This document shows, piece after piece, positions 22,151 through 37,100 of a stretch of DNA of 64,000 bases. The notes beneath the pieces were generated by a model. The model did no database searches. It was not told the DNA's origin and worked only from the letters and a program-made list of their open reading frames with translations. Location of the stretch: contig CM046853.1 in assembly GCA_025617745.1 (NCBI GenBank), positions 52,663,021 through 52,727,020 on the forward strand, in the 5' to 3' direction. This stretch comes from Heliocidaris erythrogramma (taxonomy: Eukaryota; Echinodermata; Echinoidea; Camarodonta; Echinometridae). Made by a program: the position numbers and the translations under genes. Each line of letters opens with the position of its first letter. Positions within the stretch are counted from its first letter, which is position 1.

Positions 22151-25100
22151 CTAAACACAGAAGAAAAATACAACAGGCGAAAATGGAACATCAATGTTTG
22201 CTGAAGGACAAAGAATATTTACTTTCATCTATTTATGTTAAAGAATCAATTGTTCAGATGATTTCAGACAAAAAATTGTGAGACTTTGACGTCCATGGGC
22301 CATTCATTCAACAGTGAAAAAGAAAATTTGCCTCACGCCTTGACAAACTTGGAACTAAACTGTCTCTCCGTTTATTTATATAGATCTCATGCTCGAAGTG
22401 CTTTTAAATCCAGCTTTGACAAAAGACATTCCAGACTACATGAATCTTCGACCCGGTCGGAATTTATGCCTCTGCCATTACCAAATTGGAAAATGTATGG
22501 CATACATGTACACTCTAAAAAGGATTGGTCCAACAAAATTACAAATCTTTTCACTTAAGCACAGGAGACAGAAAATTAATTTCATTTCATTTTCATCCTG
22601 TACAAATAAAAAACTTACCATTGATGACTTACAATCATCAAATACACCAAGGAAATAGATATTTTATAGGAAATAGATATTTTATAAACAAGTTCTATTA
22701 CAATGCAACTGCATCACCAGTTCTCATCTTTATCTGCACGTGGCAGAGGCGCTCTAACACTTTCAGTATCCTACCTTGCACAGGCTTCAGGAGTCTCGGA
22801 TCTTAGGATGTGCTTCATGCGTCCCTGGGTCAGTTGGAGAATCAGGCCAGGCTCAAATCCTTCAAATTGCTGGTGGGAGAAAAATCAATTGAGTGAATTA
22901 TTGGCAGTCTTTTCACTTTTCTTCAAGCAAAGATAGTTTTTTATGTCCTGAAAGCTGGAAACTAAGATTAGAACGAGTCACTCATGAGTCCTACAGACGT
23001 ACAGCAACTCTCAAGATGGTACAGCAACTCTCAAGATGGTAGGAGTAACAAACATGAGATTCATTTCCTGTAACCAGGCTATCTAATGTGAACTGAATGG
23101 TTTCCAAGAGTACAATAAATTCCAATTTTATGAAGTCAGAAAAGAGTGATTAGCATTCTGTGGTACACTTAGACCCAGCTCACACAAGGATGGACTTCTC
23201 CGAAAACAGTTTCAGCAGAATACTAGCGAAGCAATCTACGTAAACCATTTTCTAAGGAATGTGTGTTGTTTACCTGGTTGATAACGCAAACGGCGTAGCC
23301 AAGTAGTGGTGTGCTGGACAGCGCGACCACATCCTCGCTGGCCTTGTAGGTGTAGAGGACCTTGTCTTTGATGCGATACCACATACGCTTCCAGTCTTTC
23401 TTCCTAATCCTCAGCCAAAGGTAGCCGCTCATCGAAGAATTGGATTGATCCTTGGCACTCACCTGCAAGAAAAATAAAAAATATCAAAATTACTCCCCAT
23501 TCAGATGCCAAAACATGTTTTTTTTTTTTTCAAATCGCTCGTACAAAACGAATCCACACACTCCTGAACATTTGCTGCAATACGTTCACATTATACATGT
23601 ATATCGTATATCATACATAATTGATAACGGTCCTAGCTTACAATTAAACATAGCATACCTTCAATGCACTTGGTCTGACTGGCTGCCTGTTGGATTTCCT
23701 TCTCTTGGTCTTGTTACTCTTGTTCTTGGTCCTCTCTTTTCCTTCTTTTCCATCATGTCCTTCCTTCTGCTGAGCTATAAGGTACCAAAACAAAACCCCA
23801 GATTAATTTGTTTGCTCCTTGACTGTACCTGACAATATCAAATTCAAATATGTGACCCGTCACGACAAAGTGAGACAGAAGTCGCTGGGCTAGAACTTGA
23901 GAAAATTGGGCAAATCTTGAAAAACTTTTAAAAAAAATTTCCTTCAATGAATTGAATCCCCAATGTTTCATGAATGCTCTGTAAAAAAAATAGTCCTAAA
24001 TATAACTAGAAAGGATAGAAAAAGCATTTTTTCTGCTAGTATTTTTTTCAGTCAACTATTTTTTCGGACAGCTGCTCGAAAAGAAAGCCATCCGCTAGGC
24101 CCCGCCCCCTAGCTACGCGGGGCTTAGTTCATTGGATGTACGCAGTCGCGTGATCTCTGTAAAAGAATTTGCAACTATCTTTGTGATTGTCTTGTGCTAC
24201 GATCGGGTTAACTAGAGCGGAGTGAAAAGATGACTTTCAAACGACACTGTTTTACACGATAAGGGTAAATAAACCAGAAAGAAAAGTACCTTGTAGAGAT
24301 TATGAAACAAGCATGTAAATTAGGACAGAGGGAGAAAAAAAAAATCATATCGTCTCGCACTGGAGGTGACTTAATCCTTGTTCTTTGAAAGGGGTAAATT
24401 CCATACCTATTTATAACATGGAGGAAAGAAACGAAACTAGAGCAGACAGAAACAACTTTCAAGCTAAGACGCAGTTTATCTTCATCATGTTCGCTTCCAA
24501 AACAAAGTGTCGAAATTATGATACAGGTGAAAGATTTAGGAGAGAGAATTGTCTGGGCGTTAATTCTACAAAAAGTAATTTTCTTCAAAGCTCTAGTTAA
24601 CGAAAGCAGAGCAAAGACGCAGTTTATCTTCATCCTGCTGTTTAACAAAATAAGCAGCAAATTCTGTAACTCTTAACAGCAGGAAAGAAAATAAAGTTAG
24701 CTTTGTAACCAGAAAGAAAGGACCTGTATGAAGATTATGAAACAAGTGCCTGATTTTTGTAAAGCTCAAGTTCAAAGCTAAGACGCAGTATATCTTCATC
24801 CCGATGTTTAACACGAGTATAATAAGCAGCCAATTCTGTAAATATTTTAATAGCAGAAGAGAAAAGAAATTTGCTTTTGAACCAGAAGGAAAGAGATACA
24901 GGTGCATGATTTAGGAGACAGGAAAAAAAAATCACTCGTATGTGTTAATTCTTAATCTTCAAAATGCGGCAGATTTTAGCTCTTTCACAAAACGAAAATT
25001 AAAATTGTTAACTTTCTTGTGGGCGTTAAAGAGTAGTCTTTATGAAAAAAAAAAATTAAAAACATCTGACATTTTTTTTCTTCTAAGCTCTAGTTAACAA

Positions 25101-28100
25101 GAGCAGAGCAAAGACGTAGTTTATCTTCTTCCAGCTGTTTAACATGACAATCGGCCAATTATGTACCTCTTTTAACAACCGAAACTTCGCTTATAAACCA
25201 GAAAGAAAAGGACCCGTTTTGAGATTATGAAACAAGTGCGGAATTTAGAAAGGACATAAGAAAAAAAAAATCAATCGTCTCGTCATGAGGTGACGTAATC
25301 CTTGTTCTTTGAAAGTGGCGAATTCTAACCCGTTTAAACCCATCCTTGTTTAATCCGGTAAAATGCAAAGAGCAGACAGAAAAGAAATTTAGCTTCCAAA
25401 ACAAAATTAAGAAAAATATACCGGTGTGAGATTAAGGAGAGAAAGAATCATCAGGGCCTTGATTCTACAAAAAAACAGGGTTTTTTTCAAAGCTCTGGTT
25501 AACTAGAGAGCAAAGACGCAGATTATCTTCATCCTGCTTTTTAACAAAATGACGATAAGTGGCAAATTCTATAACTCTTTTTAACAGCAGGAAAGAAAAT
25601 AAAGTTATGTTTGTATCCAGAAAGAAAGGACCTGTATGAAGATTATGAAACAAGTGCCTGATTTTTGTAAAGCTCAAGTTAACTAGAGCGGAGAGACACG
25701 ATAACTTCAAAGCTAATAAGATGCAGTTTATCTTCATCACGCTGTTTAACAGTATAATAAGCGGAAAATTCTGTAAATATTTTAAGCTGAAAAAGAAATT
25801 TCTTATGAAACAGATGGAAAGGGAACTCTGGCAAGATTATGCTACAGGTGCATGATTTAGGAGAGGAAAAAAATCAAGAATCGTACGTGTTAATTCTTTT
25901 ATCTTCAAAATGCGGCGGATTTTATAACTCTTTCACAAAAACAAAAAGTGTTAATTTTGTTGGCGTTAAGAGTAGTCTTTATGAAAAACACAAACAGAAT
26001 TAACTCCTTGCCCATGGGAACCAGGTGGTCCCTGTATTAACCCTATGGAAATGAGAAAAAGCAGTAGGCAAGGGTCATTCAAAATTACATGTTTGATACA
26101 TGGACAGGTGTGTGATTTAGAAGTCCCGAGAGAGAATTGTCAGGGCGTTAAATTTTACAAAAAGCAGTTATTTTTTGTCTAAGCTCTAAGTTAGAGCAGA
26201 GGAAAGACGCATTTTCTCTTCATCCAGCTGTTTAACAAAATAATCGGCCAATTCTGTAACTCTTTTAACAACCGAAAAGAAAGTTACCTTTTTAACCAGA
26301 AAGAAAAGGACCTGTGTTGAGATTATGAAACAGGCGCATGATTGACATAGAGAGAAAATCAATAATCGTTTCGTCATGAGGTGACCTAATTCTTGTTCTT
26401 TGAAAGAGGTAAAATTGTATACTGCTTTAACATGGTGAAAAGAAAAGAAATTTAGCGTTTAGAAACCAGTAGATTGTATACATTTTTTTAAAAGGTGCAA
26501 TGAACTAGAGCAGGGTTAAAAGATTTCATTATGAAGCTGTTTAAACCCAGCATTATTTAATCTTGCAAAAAAAGTAAAGAGTGAACAGAAAAGAAATGTA
26601 TCTTTCAAAACAGAATTAAAAAACTTTCCAAATGATACATAATTTGATTGAGAGAGAATTGTCAGGGCGTTGATTTGACAGACTTAAAAACCTTTTGACT
26701 TTATATAAACTATAGCCAGGTTATTCAACCCTTTGTGGAAAAAAGTACATGTATACTGGCATAGGAACGGCTCACCAAAAAACTGAAACTACTTGCTTTG
26801 CTACCCCTTAAAGTGTTAAAATTTATCACTGAAATGAATTAAATTCATGTTTTCATGGGAAGAGATCATAAACAAACATAACTAGTTTTTATTCAAATTG
26901 ATAATCGGTTGCTAAGGCTTTCTCTCAAATCTAGTTGACATTACAAACTGAAAATTGCTGCATGTAGGTAAAACGGAACTTTGGAAGCATTTTTCTCGAA
27001 GAAATACTTTTCCAGAGTCCTACTATGTTGAAGTTCAAAAGCTATTATCTCCACTAATACTCTCTAGAATTGAACTATATATCAAATTAAAGCTAATGAA
27101 ACGGAATAATCAATAAAGTGAAATTCCAAAAATGCGACTTCTGTCTCATTTTGACGGAGGGTCACATATGTGGTATCTGTTATTTTGAATGCCAAAGTAA
27201 CTGAAATTACAGATTCAGTCAAAATCAAAGATTTCTATGTCAAATATCCTTTTTGTTGCTTGATTTGTACTGAACAAGGTAAAACAAGGGCCTGAAGAAG
27301 TTTGCCGAACAGCAAGCAAAAGCTTACCCAAAAAACATTTTTTTCGCTGATTGTGCTAAAAGGCTTTTTCAAGATTTTTTGTATAATAGATTTTACTATG
27401 GCAGAGAGTACTTCCACTACATAACCTACAATTCCCTATAAAATATGCAAATAGGAATATATCTCACTGGAACATTGTGTAGAAACTTAGTGCAGAAACC
27501 AAAATTAAAAATAGCATCCCTGAATGGCGATGGAATACTTACATACAACCAGTGTTTCATAGCATTTATCACACACTCTCGCTTCCTTATCCGACAGATA
27601 CATCAAAGGTGCTTTATTCTTGGAACAATGGCCACATGTCACCTACACAAGAAAACGAAAACATGAACACATTTGCATTGAATAGTATTGTAACAGGTAA
27701 AGTTTTTATTACCATTCGTCAAACATTAGGTTAATTTTTCTTGCAGTTGGTAAGAGCGTGGGCATCGTCTCATCAAACCGTCACAAGTACAAGTCTGCCG
27801 AAATCCCATTGAAACGCATGTTAATTTCAATACACGCATTTCAATGGGATGTCGGCGAAACTTGTACTAATGGTTTGATGAAACGCTGCCCAGATCCAGT
27901 TACATACATCGAACGAGATTCCATTTGTAAAAGTAGATTCCATTTATGAAAAGCAACTGGCAAATGTGAGCGTAACAGTGAGCCATCTTTGAATGCAATG
28001 ATATCCATTTAAAACTTTCACGAACCAAGACTGAATATTGGACAATCCCAGAGAGCAGTTAACCTGCACGAAGTCACAACTTTCAAGATCCCTTACCCTC

Positions 28101-31100
28101 ATATGTAACAGTTTAGAATACTCTTTAGAATCAAGAATTACCAAAATATATATAAATTTGCAGCAAGAATTCAGTAGAACCCTGTTTTTTACAATCCTTT
28201 AAAGTGTCACATTATACAATTTACCATTTATATCCCTTTTATACCAAAGTCCTGTCTGGAGTGGCACCTGAGAATTACCCTGGTAAGGTGTGGTATGAAA
28301 GGGGTATTAGTGAGGAGCCCTGGGGGTGCTTCTTTAAGTGTCTTGTCAGTATTTTTACCAACAAATTTGCTCTCAGCCAATCTGATGCAAGGATTTCAGT
28401 AGCTTAAAACTGGTCATTGATGAAAAATTTTATGAAACGGGGGCCCTGGCTTACCTTGCCACATGCCCTGCAATGATGTCTTCTCCATGTTATGGTGAAC
28501 TCACTGGTACAGATCATACACATGGTGACCCTACTGTCTGGTATCCACAGGGGTGCCTTACGACCAAGGCTCGATGTGTCTCCCTCGCACAAAACCTACA
28601 AACAAGGCAGGCAAAATGTTAATACACGTCTCGTAACATTTACGAGGAATCTTAAACCCGACATTGAAAAACACATCACATGACACGGATGTTTATACAA
28701 TGAAAGAAATTTTCATACATGTTTCGCAGCATAAATAAAAGATCAAGTTTTAAGTTGTGGCATCTGCTTGCATCCTCTGTATGATTTGTTGGGTCACACC
28801 ATCCTTGGTAGCTCAAGTATGGGGTGGAGTAATTAATGCACACCTTGCATTAATTTCAGGTGGCAACTGGTAAGAATGGTGCAAAAACCCCTTTACCAGT
28901 ATACTGCCTGAAATAATGCACGATGCCCATGCTGAAGTGAAGATTCCTTCTCCCTGTCGAGTGGTACCAGTCTTTGTTCCCTTCATAATAGTGCCAGACA
29001 ATATCGATCACAGAGTTAACAAAATATTTAATGTTCCTGAATTAACTTCAACACAATCTAGTTAAAGCAATCAGCCTCGATCATGTCGTACAATCAAGGT
29101 TAATTTAGATTTGGTGACCGATTCGAGTCTACCTTGGGGGGTCAAGCAAAATGACTTACTTTGTGTTCTGGTTTGATGAGGGTTTCAAAGGTGCTTTTCT
29201 TGTTCTCGTACTCGTCTATCGTCTTGGTCAGGGCATTGTACCAGGAGTCACAATCTTCCTTGGACCTGAGGAAATTACATTAATTTCAACTTTAGTACAT
29301 GACATAATAAATTGAGCCATTTCGGGAAATGCTTTGAAGGAAATCTATTTTTAATACAAACAGAATCGCAGTATCTGGAACACTGCCACTTCTCTGTAAA
29401 ATTTAAGCACATGAGGAAAAAAACAGGTTTTCTTAAAATGGCTTTTAAAACAGACATAATTCAAAGATTCGCCACCATTATAAGTTCCATATACAGTGAA
29501 ACCTGTTATATAAAGACCACTCAAGGGAGACAAGAAAAGTGGTCTTTATGTACAGGTTACTTCAATACAGGTTTCCATGAGAAACACTAAGGGAAACAGA
29601 AATTATGGCCTTTATAGACAGGTGGTCGCTAAAGCAGGTTTGACTATCTTGGCAGAAAAAAGTATCAATGATTTGCCAGAAGGGCGTTCACACTGTTAAA
29701 ACTGTTAAAAGCCCTTCTGGCTCTCAACAGATGACATAGTACAAATGAGATGACTTACGATGCAAGCAGAGTGAAGGACCTCTGTACACTAATGATCTCC
29801 AGTTCATTACTCTCTTCTTGGCTAGATCGGTTCACCTGAAAAAAAGGACAAAAATTAGCATCGAGAGTAAGCAATAGTGTACAAATATAAAAAGGCTCGA
29901 TGTCAATCTATTGCAAAATTTTTAATTTGTCTAAAAACTAGACCAGAATAAGGCATTATGTATATAGTGGAACCTCATTGTATAGAACACTTAAAACAAA
30001 CTCGTATCAAGGTAATTTTGGCAGCCCCACTTCTGTGTATTCCATCGTTTTTTTTAGCCCTGATATAACAAGGTTTCGAAATAAAGAGGTAATTTCCTTG
30101 GTCCCAGGGAGTTCGCTATGAGGTTCCACTGTACCTAGTAAGTATTTTCTGATTAATTTTAACACTGAATATCTTAAAACATGTTTAATTTCATTTATCA
30201 TCAATTATTAATATATTTCTATGAGTGCTGACCATTCCTCTCTCATTTGAATGAAAATCACTGCACAATTTTGAGACATTAGTCTTTCCCCATGCTAATA
30301 GCTCCCGAATATAGGTAGTCTAAAATTGAACCATGTGAACTCACCTTCATTCCTGCGAGAGAAAGTTCATTGTTGAGTTTGAATTGACCAGGAGGGAATG
30401 GTGTTGTGTGGAGTAGAATATCACTCAGCTGAAAGTAAAAATTTACATGAAAGTTAATTAAAAACTGGAAACATATTTCTCGGTACCAGGTTATTGTTTG
30501 ACCACTATTCGTAAAAATTCCAATTACAAAGGACTGCCACTTCTAAGTTCTTGAACATTCTAAAAACGTTTATTACACAATAAAAAAATGTCTTTGTGAA
30601 TAGATGAAAAATGGAGTTCTACTTATCAGGATACAGGATATAAGCTCCTGTCAGATCTCTATGTTCATCCAACTCTGGTTCTTTTGTTCCAAAATCTGCA
30701 AAAACATTGGGGGGGGGACAAGCTTTTGCCCACGGTAGTCCTGCTTTATGGTATAACCTACATCTTTTAGTTATTTGAAATTGTGATTCTCCAGATTCAG
30801 TCGAAATCATTCTTAAAACTTACTTGTTGAATGCTGACCTTGATTATACATGTATTCTTCTCCTGTATTTATTTTTACTTTCTTGCTCTTCTTTATCCTA
30901 CTCTGTGCCTAGAGCACTCTAAAAGAGTTACTTCCATCATCATATTGCATCTGAGCTCCCAAATACCATTTTCTACTAGAGGTCTGGTATTGGAATTGTA
31001 AGGGTTCAAGTGCAACAAACCCCTATAACAATTTCAAATTCTACGCACGTATTGTCTTTCACTTACCAAGAAGAATTTCCTTGGTTGATTAACTCTTCTT

Positions 31101-34100
31101 GACATCTTCAGAAGTTCTCCTTCCTTTATAAATCTCTGCATGAACAAACAGATAAAAAATGGTGGGTCAAGATTAATTTCAGACCTCTAAAGCCTTCACT
31201 TGGAATACGTAATAAGATGAAACCTAGAGCAGGCTGGTAAAAACAGACCATGTTTCTGCTACTTGCTAAGGAGAGAAATCCAGACTCTGCCAATATTTAA
31301 TATCAGCATAACACCATCCAAATCTAATATATCATAACATATTATATAGACAGAGTTAATCATCAAATAAATGTAATTTTTCAAGCATATTTCACTTCAT
31401 ACCAAGGCATTCACAAAAATAATTTTAGACCTTAAATCACCTAATAAACATAGCAAGGAATTGAATAACTTCTGATGAGTCTATCCTCTGTACATGCATT
31501 TCATCATATATTTTTTTTTTACAGAACAGATAGATTCCCTCTTAACGAGGGCAATCACAAAACAGACACGGATCCCACAAGGGATCTCAAACTCAATACT
31601 GAACTCACCCTGCCTGGTTTCACAATCTCTTGGCTACCAATAAGGCTGTGCTGGATGGCAAGCAGCTTCTCAAAGTTATCCTGAAAGATTAAAATTAAAA
31701 AAATGAAAATTTGATGAATACCAGAGAGCCTTTAACTATATCAACATTCAGTAGCATCCATTATTTCCATTTCTTTTTGAGAACCAAATTTCAAGGAGAT
31801 GAAGGAAATTACTTCAATGAATTTCATAATCATAAAGCTAATTGTCTAAGTAACCACTCTTATTCCACTATTGCTAATGCTTATTAAAAGGTCTCCTTTG
31901 TTTGTCAGGACTGTCAGGGGATCTCCATAATCATACATCAATACCACCCAGTCTTACAGAAGACGAACCCATTATCCTTATAACGACCCGTATATAAAAC
32001 ACCCAAGTCCTGTAGATAATGTCATATCTACATTCAAACCTTCAGCACGATCTTACCACAAGAAGCCAGCTCGTAATTATGATTTGCGATGTGCAGAAAA
32101 AGATCATTTGTACAGAGTACAATTGACCATTATACGTTGTCAATTTGTATGCACCGGTATGATTTTACCTGTTAACAAGTAGCACGTCCACCAAAACAAA
32201 TGCGCATGCTCGTACAAATTGGGGTCATTTCAGAGTCATTTGTACCATGAACTAATTACGCACTGGCTTATTGTTTTTAAAAAGTGATAAATTGACTACT
32301 TACCCCTTGTCTCATACTCTCATTAGCATGGTTAGCAACTTCACTCACAATGGCCAGGGCATCTGAAGAAAAAAAAGAGAAAATGGATGATTTTAGTAAT
32401 TGAAAATTAACATGCTTGTCATACAAATTCCTCTAAAAAAGCTAATTTCAGGCAAGAGGGGTTTTACCCCGTGTCTTTTCAGTGGACAACCAAGAGAGTA
32501 GTGTACCATTTTGTACTACATTGGATGTCTTATGCCAAACCATAGGGCTTTCCATTGTTGAAGCATGAAGAAACTGATACTGTACTACAAGGTAAGAAAA
32601 CTTCTTAAATTTTGTCAGCAGCAGTACTGAAAACACTATTCAGAGTTTCTTTTCACTATCTATGAAGTGTACTTTTGAAGGCATCCTTGCACTCTGCATT
32701 ATAAGAGAATTCAACAAAACTGGGCCCTGTTCCATAAAACTTGTTATCAATAACTGCTCATTTTTTATGACAAACTTGCTCTCAGCCAATCAGATTCAAG
32801 GATTTCAGTAGCTTATAACAATTAAACTTGTTATTGATATTGATAACAAGTTTTATGAAACGGGACCCTGATCAATGTGGACAACAAAAAAAAAAGTGAA
32901 ATCTCACCTGTTGTCTTCTCATATTCCTCAGAGTTTGCATCAAGTTGTTTCAGATAATCTAGAATAGAAATGGAAAGGGATAATACATGTAATCAAGATA
33001 CAAAAGAGCAGGACTTCTTAAGTACTGTATTATTCATACACATAAAAAGTAAATGTAGCAGCTCACTATGGTAATAGAGATTTTATTACACAACCACATG
33101 GGGAAATTCCCACTTGAGTTTGCAGCTTTGTTCAGTTTCAGATGGCAATAATAATATCATTATTGCTTGACATAAACCATTTAGGAAAGAAACCTGCAAT
33201 AACTAGTCTGTGGCTAAAACTAAAGAGAAATAGGATTCTTATCTCACATTTTTATCTTTAAGAAGTTTACAGAAGGAAAAAGGCAATTTGAAGTATCCTC
33301 AATAATCAATATCATAGCAAGAGACTGAATTGCACTTCATGAATGATGAAGTTGAAACGTAAGTACACAAGTGAAACAGACCTTAGCCCTCCTAATAGCC
33401 ATATTTTGATGCAACATGTGATTGTAGTCCCATGTATCCATAGATTTGTACAGTGAGTTTTTTTAGGGAGAACGTGTCCAGTAATGATTTTAAATCTTCA
33501 CAATATACTATAATTCTTACATACATGTATACTCCATAATTTCCCTCTCTATAACTTCTAAATAATTTTCTCACAAAGCAATCGGAAGGCATGTACCCAA
33601 TTTGATTTTAAGTTTAATACATAAAATGATTACCTGTGAGTAGTAGTTTGTACTGTGGTATCCTCTGCACTGGTTTCAGCATGTAGTGCTTGATGGCCAG
33701 ACTCCTACATCGTTCACTCATCTACAAAACAAAACAGAAATGATGGGTTTCTCAGGGATCTAATGAATGATATCTTTAAAAATATAGAAAACAAGATATT
33801 CATTTTATGGAAGTTTCTTCCCAGAACCCCTATAAAAAAAAAATGTGATTCATGTTTGAGAACTATTATGGATTAAATGCACTTAGTGCATTTTAGTTGT
33901 TGCTATGTTGGACAGTCATATCAGGATATAATGCAGAGGGGATCGAACAAACATTCTGAAATCATCTTCCAGAAATTAATTCCCCTGAACCAGGTTTAAT
34001 ATTAAGATCTCACAAAAATAACTGCAATTTTTGGGGTATATTGCATTTTTAAATGTAGCACTAAGACAAACTACATCCAGCTTCCTGAAGAGTCAGAGCA

Positions 34101-37100
34101 AGAATAAGTACAATATAGGTTTTTTAAAAAACCTTACCAAGATTACACCTTTTTAATTAAATCAAAGGAAAAAAATAAACATGGAAATTTCTAGACAATA
34201 TCTGATAGATTTCCTCCTTGAATTCCAGGCTTAACCATCTCTTCAATTACATAACATTTTTTTAATCCTCACCTCAAACTCCTTGACAATCTGGGTAAAG
34301 ACTGGATTCTTGTTACAGGCTTCATCAAATGCTGCTGTAATACGTTCAAAATCAAGGATGTACTGAGAGTAGAGCTTCAAAAAGTGGCCTTTGGTCAAGA
34401 AGATGTCCGCTATCTTGGGAGTCACAGACCTACAAGCAAATGTTCAAAACAAGAACATTGTTAATTGTCGGAAAATAACGTTAAACACGGACATAATGTA
34501 CTAAAATACTAAAGCTTCGACATGCACTCATCAGTAAATTCGCATGAATGAACAGAACGCCAGAAAACGAAACAATATAATAGAGCCGAAGGAACAGTGG
34601 ACGCTAAATGGCGCGATATGATTGGCTGAACAAGGTTAGGCCTAGTAACAGCCGTTCGGTCGAACAAATGCTAAAATATCGCAAGTGTTCTTACGAACTC
34701 CTTCTGACGGCACAGAATGGGGTCAGTAAGCCGAATGTATGATGCCTCGAGCATGCACAGGTGATTAAAACTTCTCGCTCGGCTGAGAACCCTGAACCAA
34801 GATGAACAGTATTGTTCCGCGCATTCTTGGTTATTCAAGAATGCGCGAAGTTTTAATCACCTGCGCATGCTCAAGGCATCATACATTCGGCTTACTGACC
34901 CCATTCTGTGCCGTCAGTTCGTAAGAACACTTGCGTTATTTTAGCATTTGTTCGACCGAACGGCTGTTACTAGGCCTAACCTTGTTCAGCCAATCATATC
35001 GCGCCATTTAGCGTCCACTGTTCCTTCGGCTCTATTATATTGTTTCGTTTTCTGGCGTTCTGTTCATTCATGCGAATTTACTCTGAGTGCATGTCGAAAA
35101 GCTTTAGTATTTTAGTACATATTATGTCCGTGTTTAACGCTATTTTCCGATTTTGCAGTACCAAGCACTTATTTATTATTAATTGTTCAATACAAAGTGC
35201 AGAATGTACCAAGAGTAGAGTTTTATATCTTCCCATAAATATCTGCATGGATGCCTTGTTAGGATTCTTGATCATAAAAACGCTTGTTTCACTATGGGGA
35301 GATAAGCCACATTTCAATTCATATCACTGAATTCTTAGGGTGAGATAAACTTCTTTCAAAATTTCCTCATCAGGAACCATTTCAATTCAATGTTTATTTC
35401 CCCATGAGAATACAGACAGATCTTTTTATTGGCCCTTTTAGTCACATCATCAGGGTTCACCAATGTTGGCCCTTGCCGAAACTTACCAGTTCTTTATCCT
35501 GGTTTCCAGGTCAGTGAGGAGACACTCGTTGAAGATCTGAAGATGTGGAAGATGTCCAATGATCTGATCTAAAGTTGCTTTGTCTATGACTGGCTTCCCA
35601 CCATTCTTCTTACCTCCTTCGTCAATCACCTGTCGCAGGTCCTGTTTGCAAGAGATTGGAGAAAGACAATAGATGTTTGATTTTACTTGCCCTTCTAACA
35701 GGTTGACATGATAGCAAATAACATCCAAGAATGAATCAGTAAACGAACAAGCTTGACTGGGGAGGAACTCTTAATTTGTAAACAAATCTTTCGGCATATT
35801 ACTCCCAGTGTTAAAGATCGTATGCTCGATCTATAATGAAAAACACAAGTCAGAAAAAATTGGAACCAGCGGGATTCGAACCTGTCATCTACTGCTTGCC
35901 GGGCAGCGACTTAACCACCAGGCTATTCTGGTTCACGGCCAAGTCACGACGAACTAGAATCAAATACCCAAGATCCTCTTCTTTCTGACTCATTAATATT
36001 CAAACGGTCCGCCGTGGAACAATGGTTAGTAAACGAAGAAGCTTGACTGGGGAGGAACTCTTAATTTGTAAACAAATCTTTCGGCATATTACTCCCAGTG
36101 CATCTTGGGTATTTGATTCTAGTTCGTCGTGACTTGGCCGTGAACCAGAATAGCCTGGTGGTTAAGTCGCTGCCCGGCAAGCAGTAGATGACAGGTTCGA
36201 ATCCCGCTGGTTCCAATTTTTTCTGACTTGTGTTTTTCATTATAGATCGAGCATACGATCTTTAACACTGGGAGTAATATGCCGAAAGATTTGTTTACAA
36301 ATTAAGAATGAATCAGTCGGCGAAATGACCCACCAACTAAATATAAAAGGGAAGTCCACCCTGATAAAGTTGGTTTCAAGAGCAGAAACAATAAACAGAT
36401 CAATAAAAGTTTGAGCAAAATCCAAAAGAAATAGGAAAGTTATGAATTGTTGTAGGTTGTATTGTGGTAGTAATCAAACACAAATTGGCAACTCCATGAT
36501 GTATCTTGTGAGCTCCTCTCCATTTTCCCTGTACTTCCAAAAATGTCCTTAATTTCCATTATTTTTTCAAAAGGAAATATTGAATCCGCTCCAGAGATTA
36601 AAAAAAAAAACCATTGCACAAATATTTTTTACACAACCTGTATGAAACGAATATATTTTCATCAACAGCTGAGAAAATTAAAATTGATGAAATTTTCTGT
36701 TAAGAACAAATGGGAGAGGAGCTCGCCTATTTTAAAGGGAGCGACAAGTCGCAATCTATAGGCGCTTTTACAGTTGGCTGCTCCTTTCTCTGGATCAAAG
36801 TTCAAAGCGACGTCAATTTATCGTGCGCAGCTAATAAAAGTTCGCACATTGACCCAAATTTGAGTAAATAAGATCGCACGTTCTTTATTCCAGTATTTGA
36901 ATCTCATTGGTCGGTTGCGTATGGAGGGATTCGAGTTAACGATCGCGCGAGGAATCCGGCAATAGCATTCCTTCGGTAGCGCACGATTGGACCTGATTGT
37001 ATCCGAATTTCCCCGAGTCAGGCCAACTGGTCAGGCCCATGGATTACGACTTGCCACTCCCTTTAAGTCATGGAGTTGCTAATTTGTGTTTGAGTGATTA

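Noticed and set aside
24200..26400. Several 60-150 residue frames in intron 14
   Set aside because: They follow the internal satellite and repeat one another; none matches a protein family.
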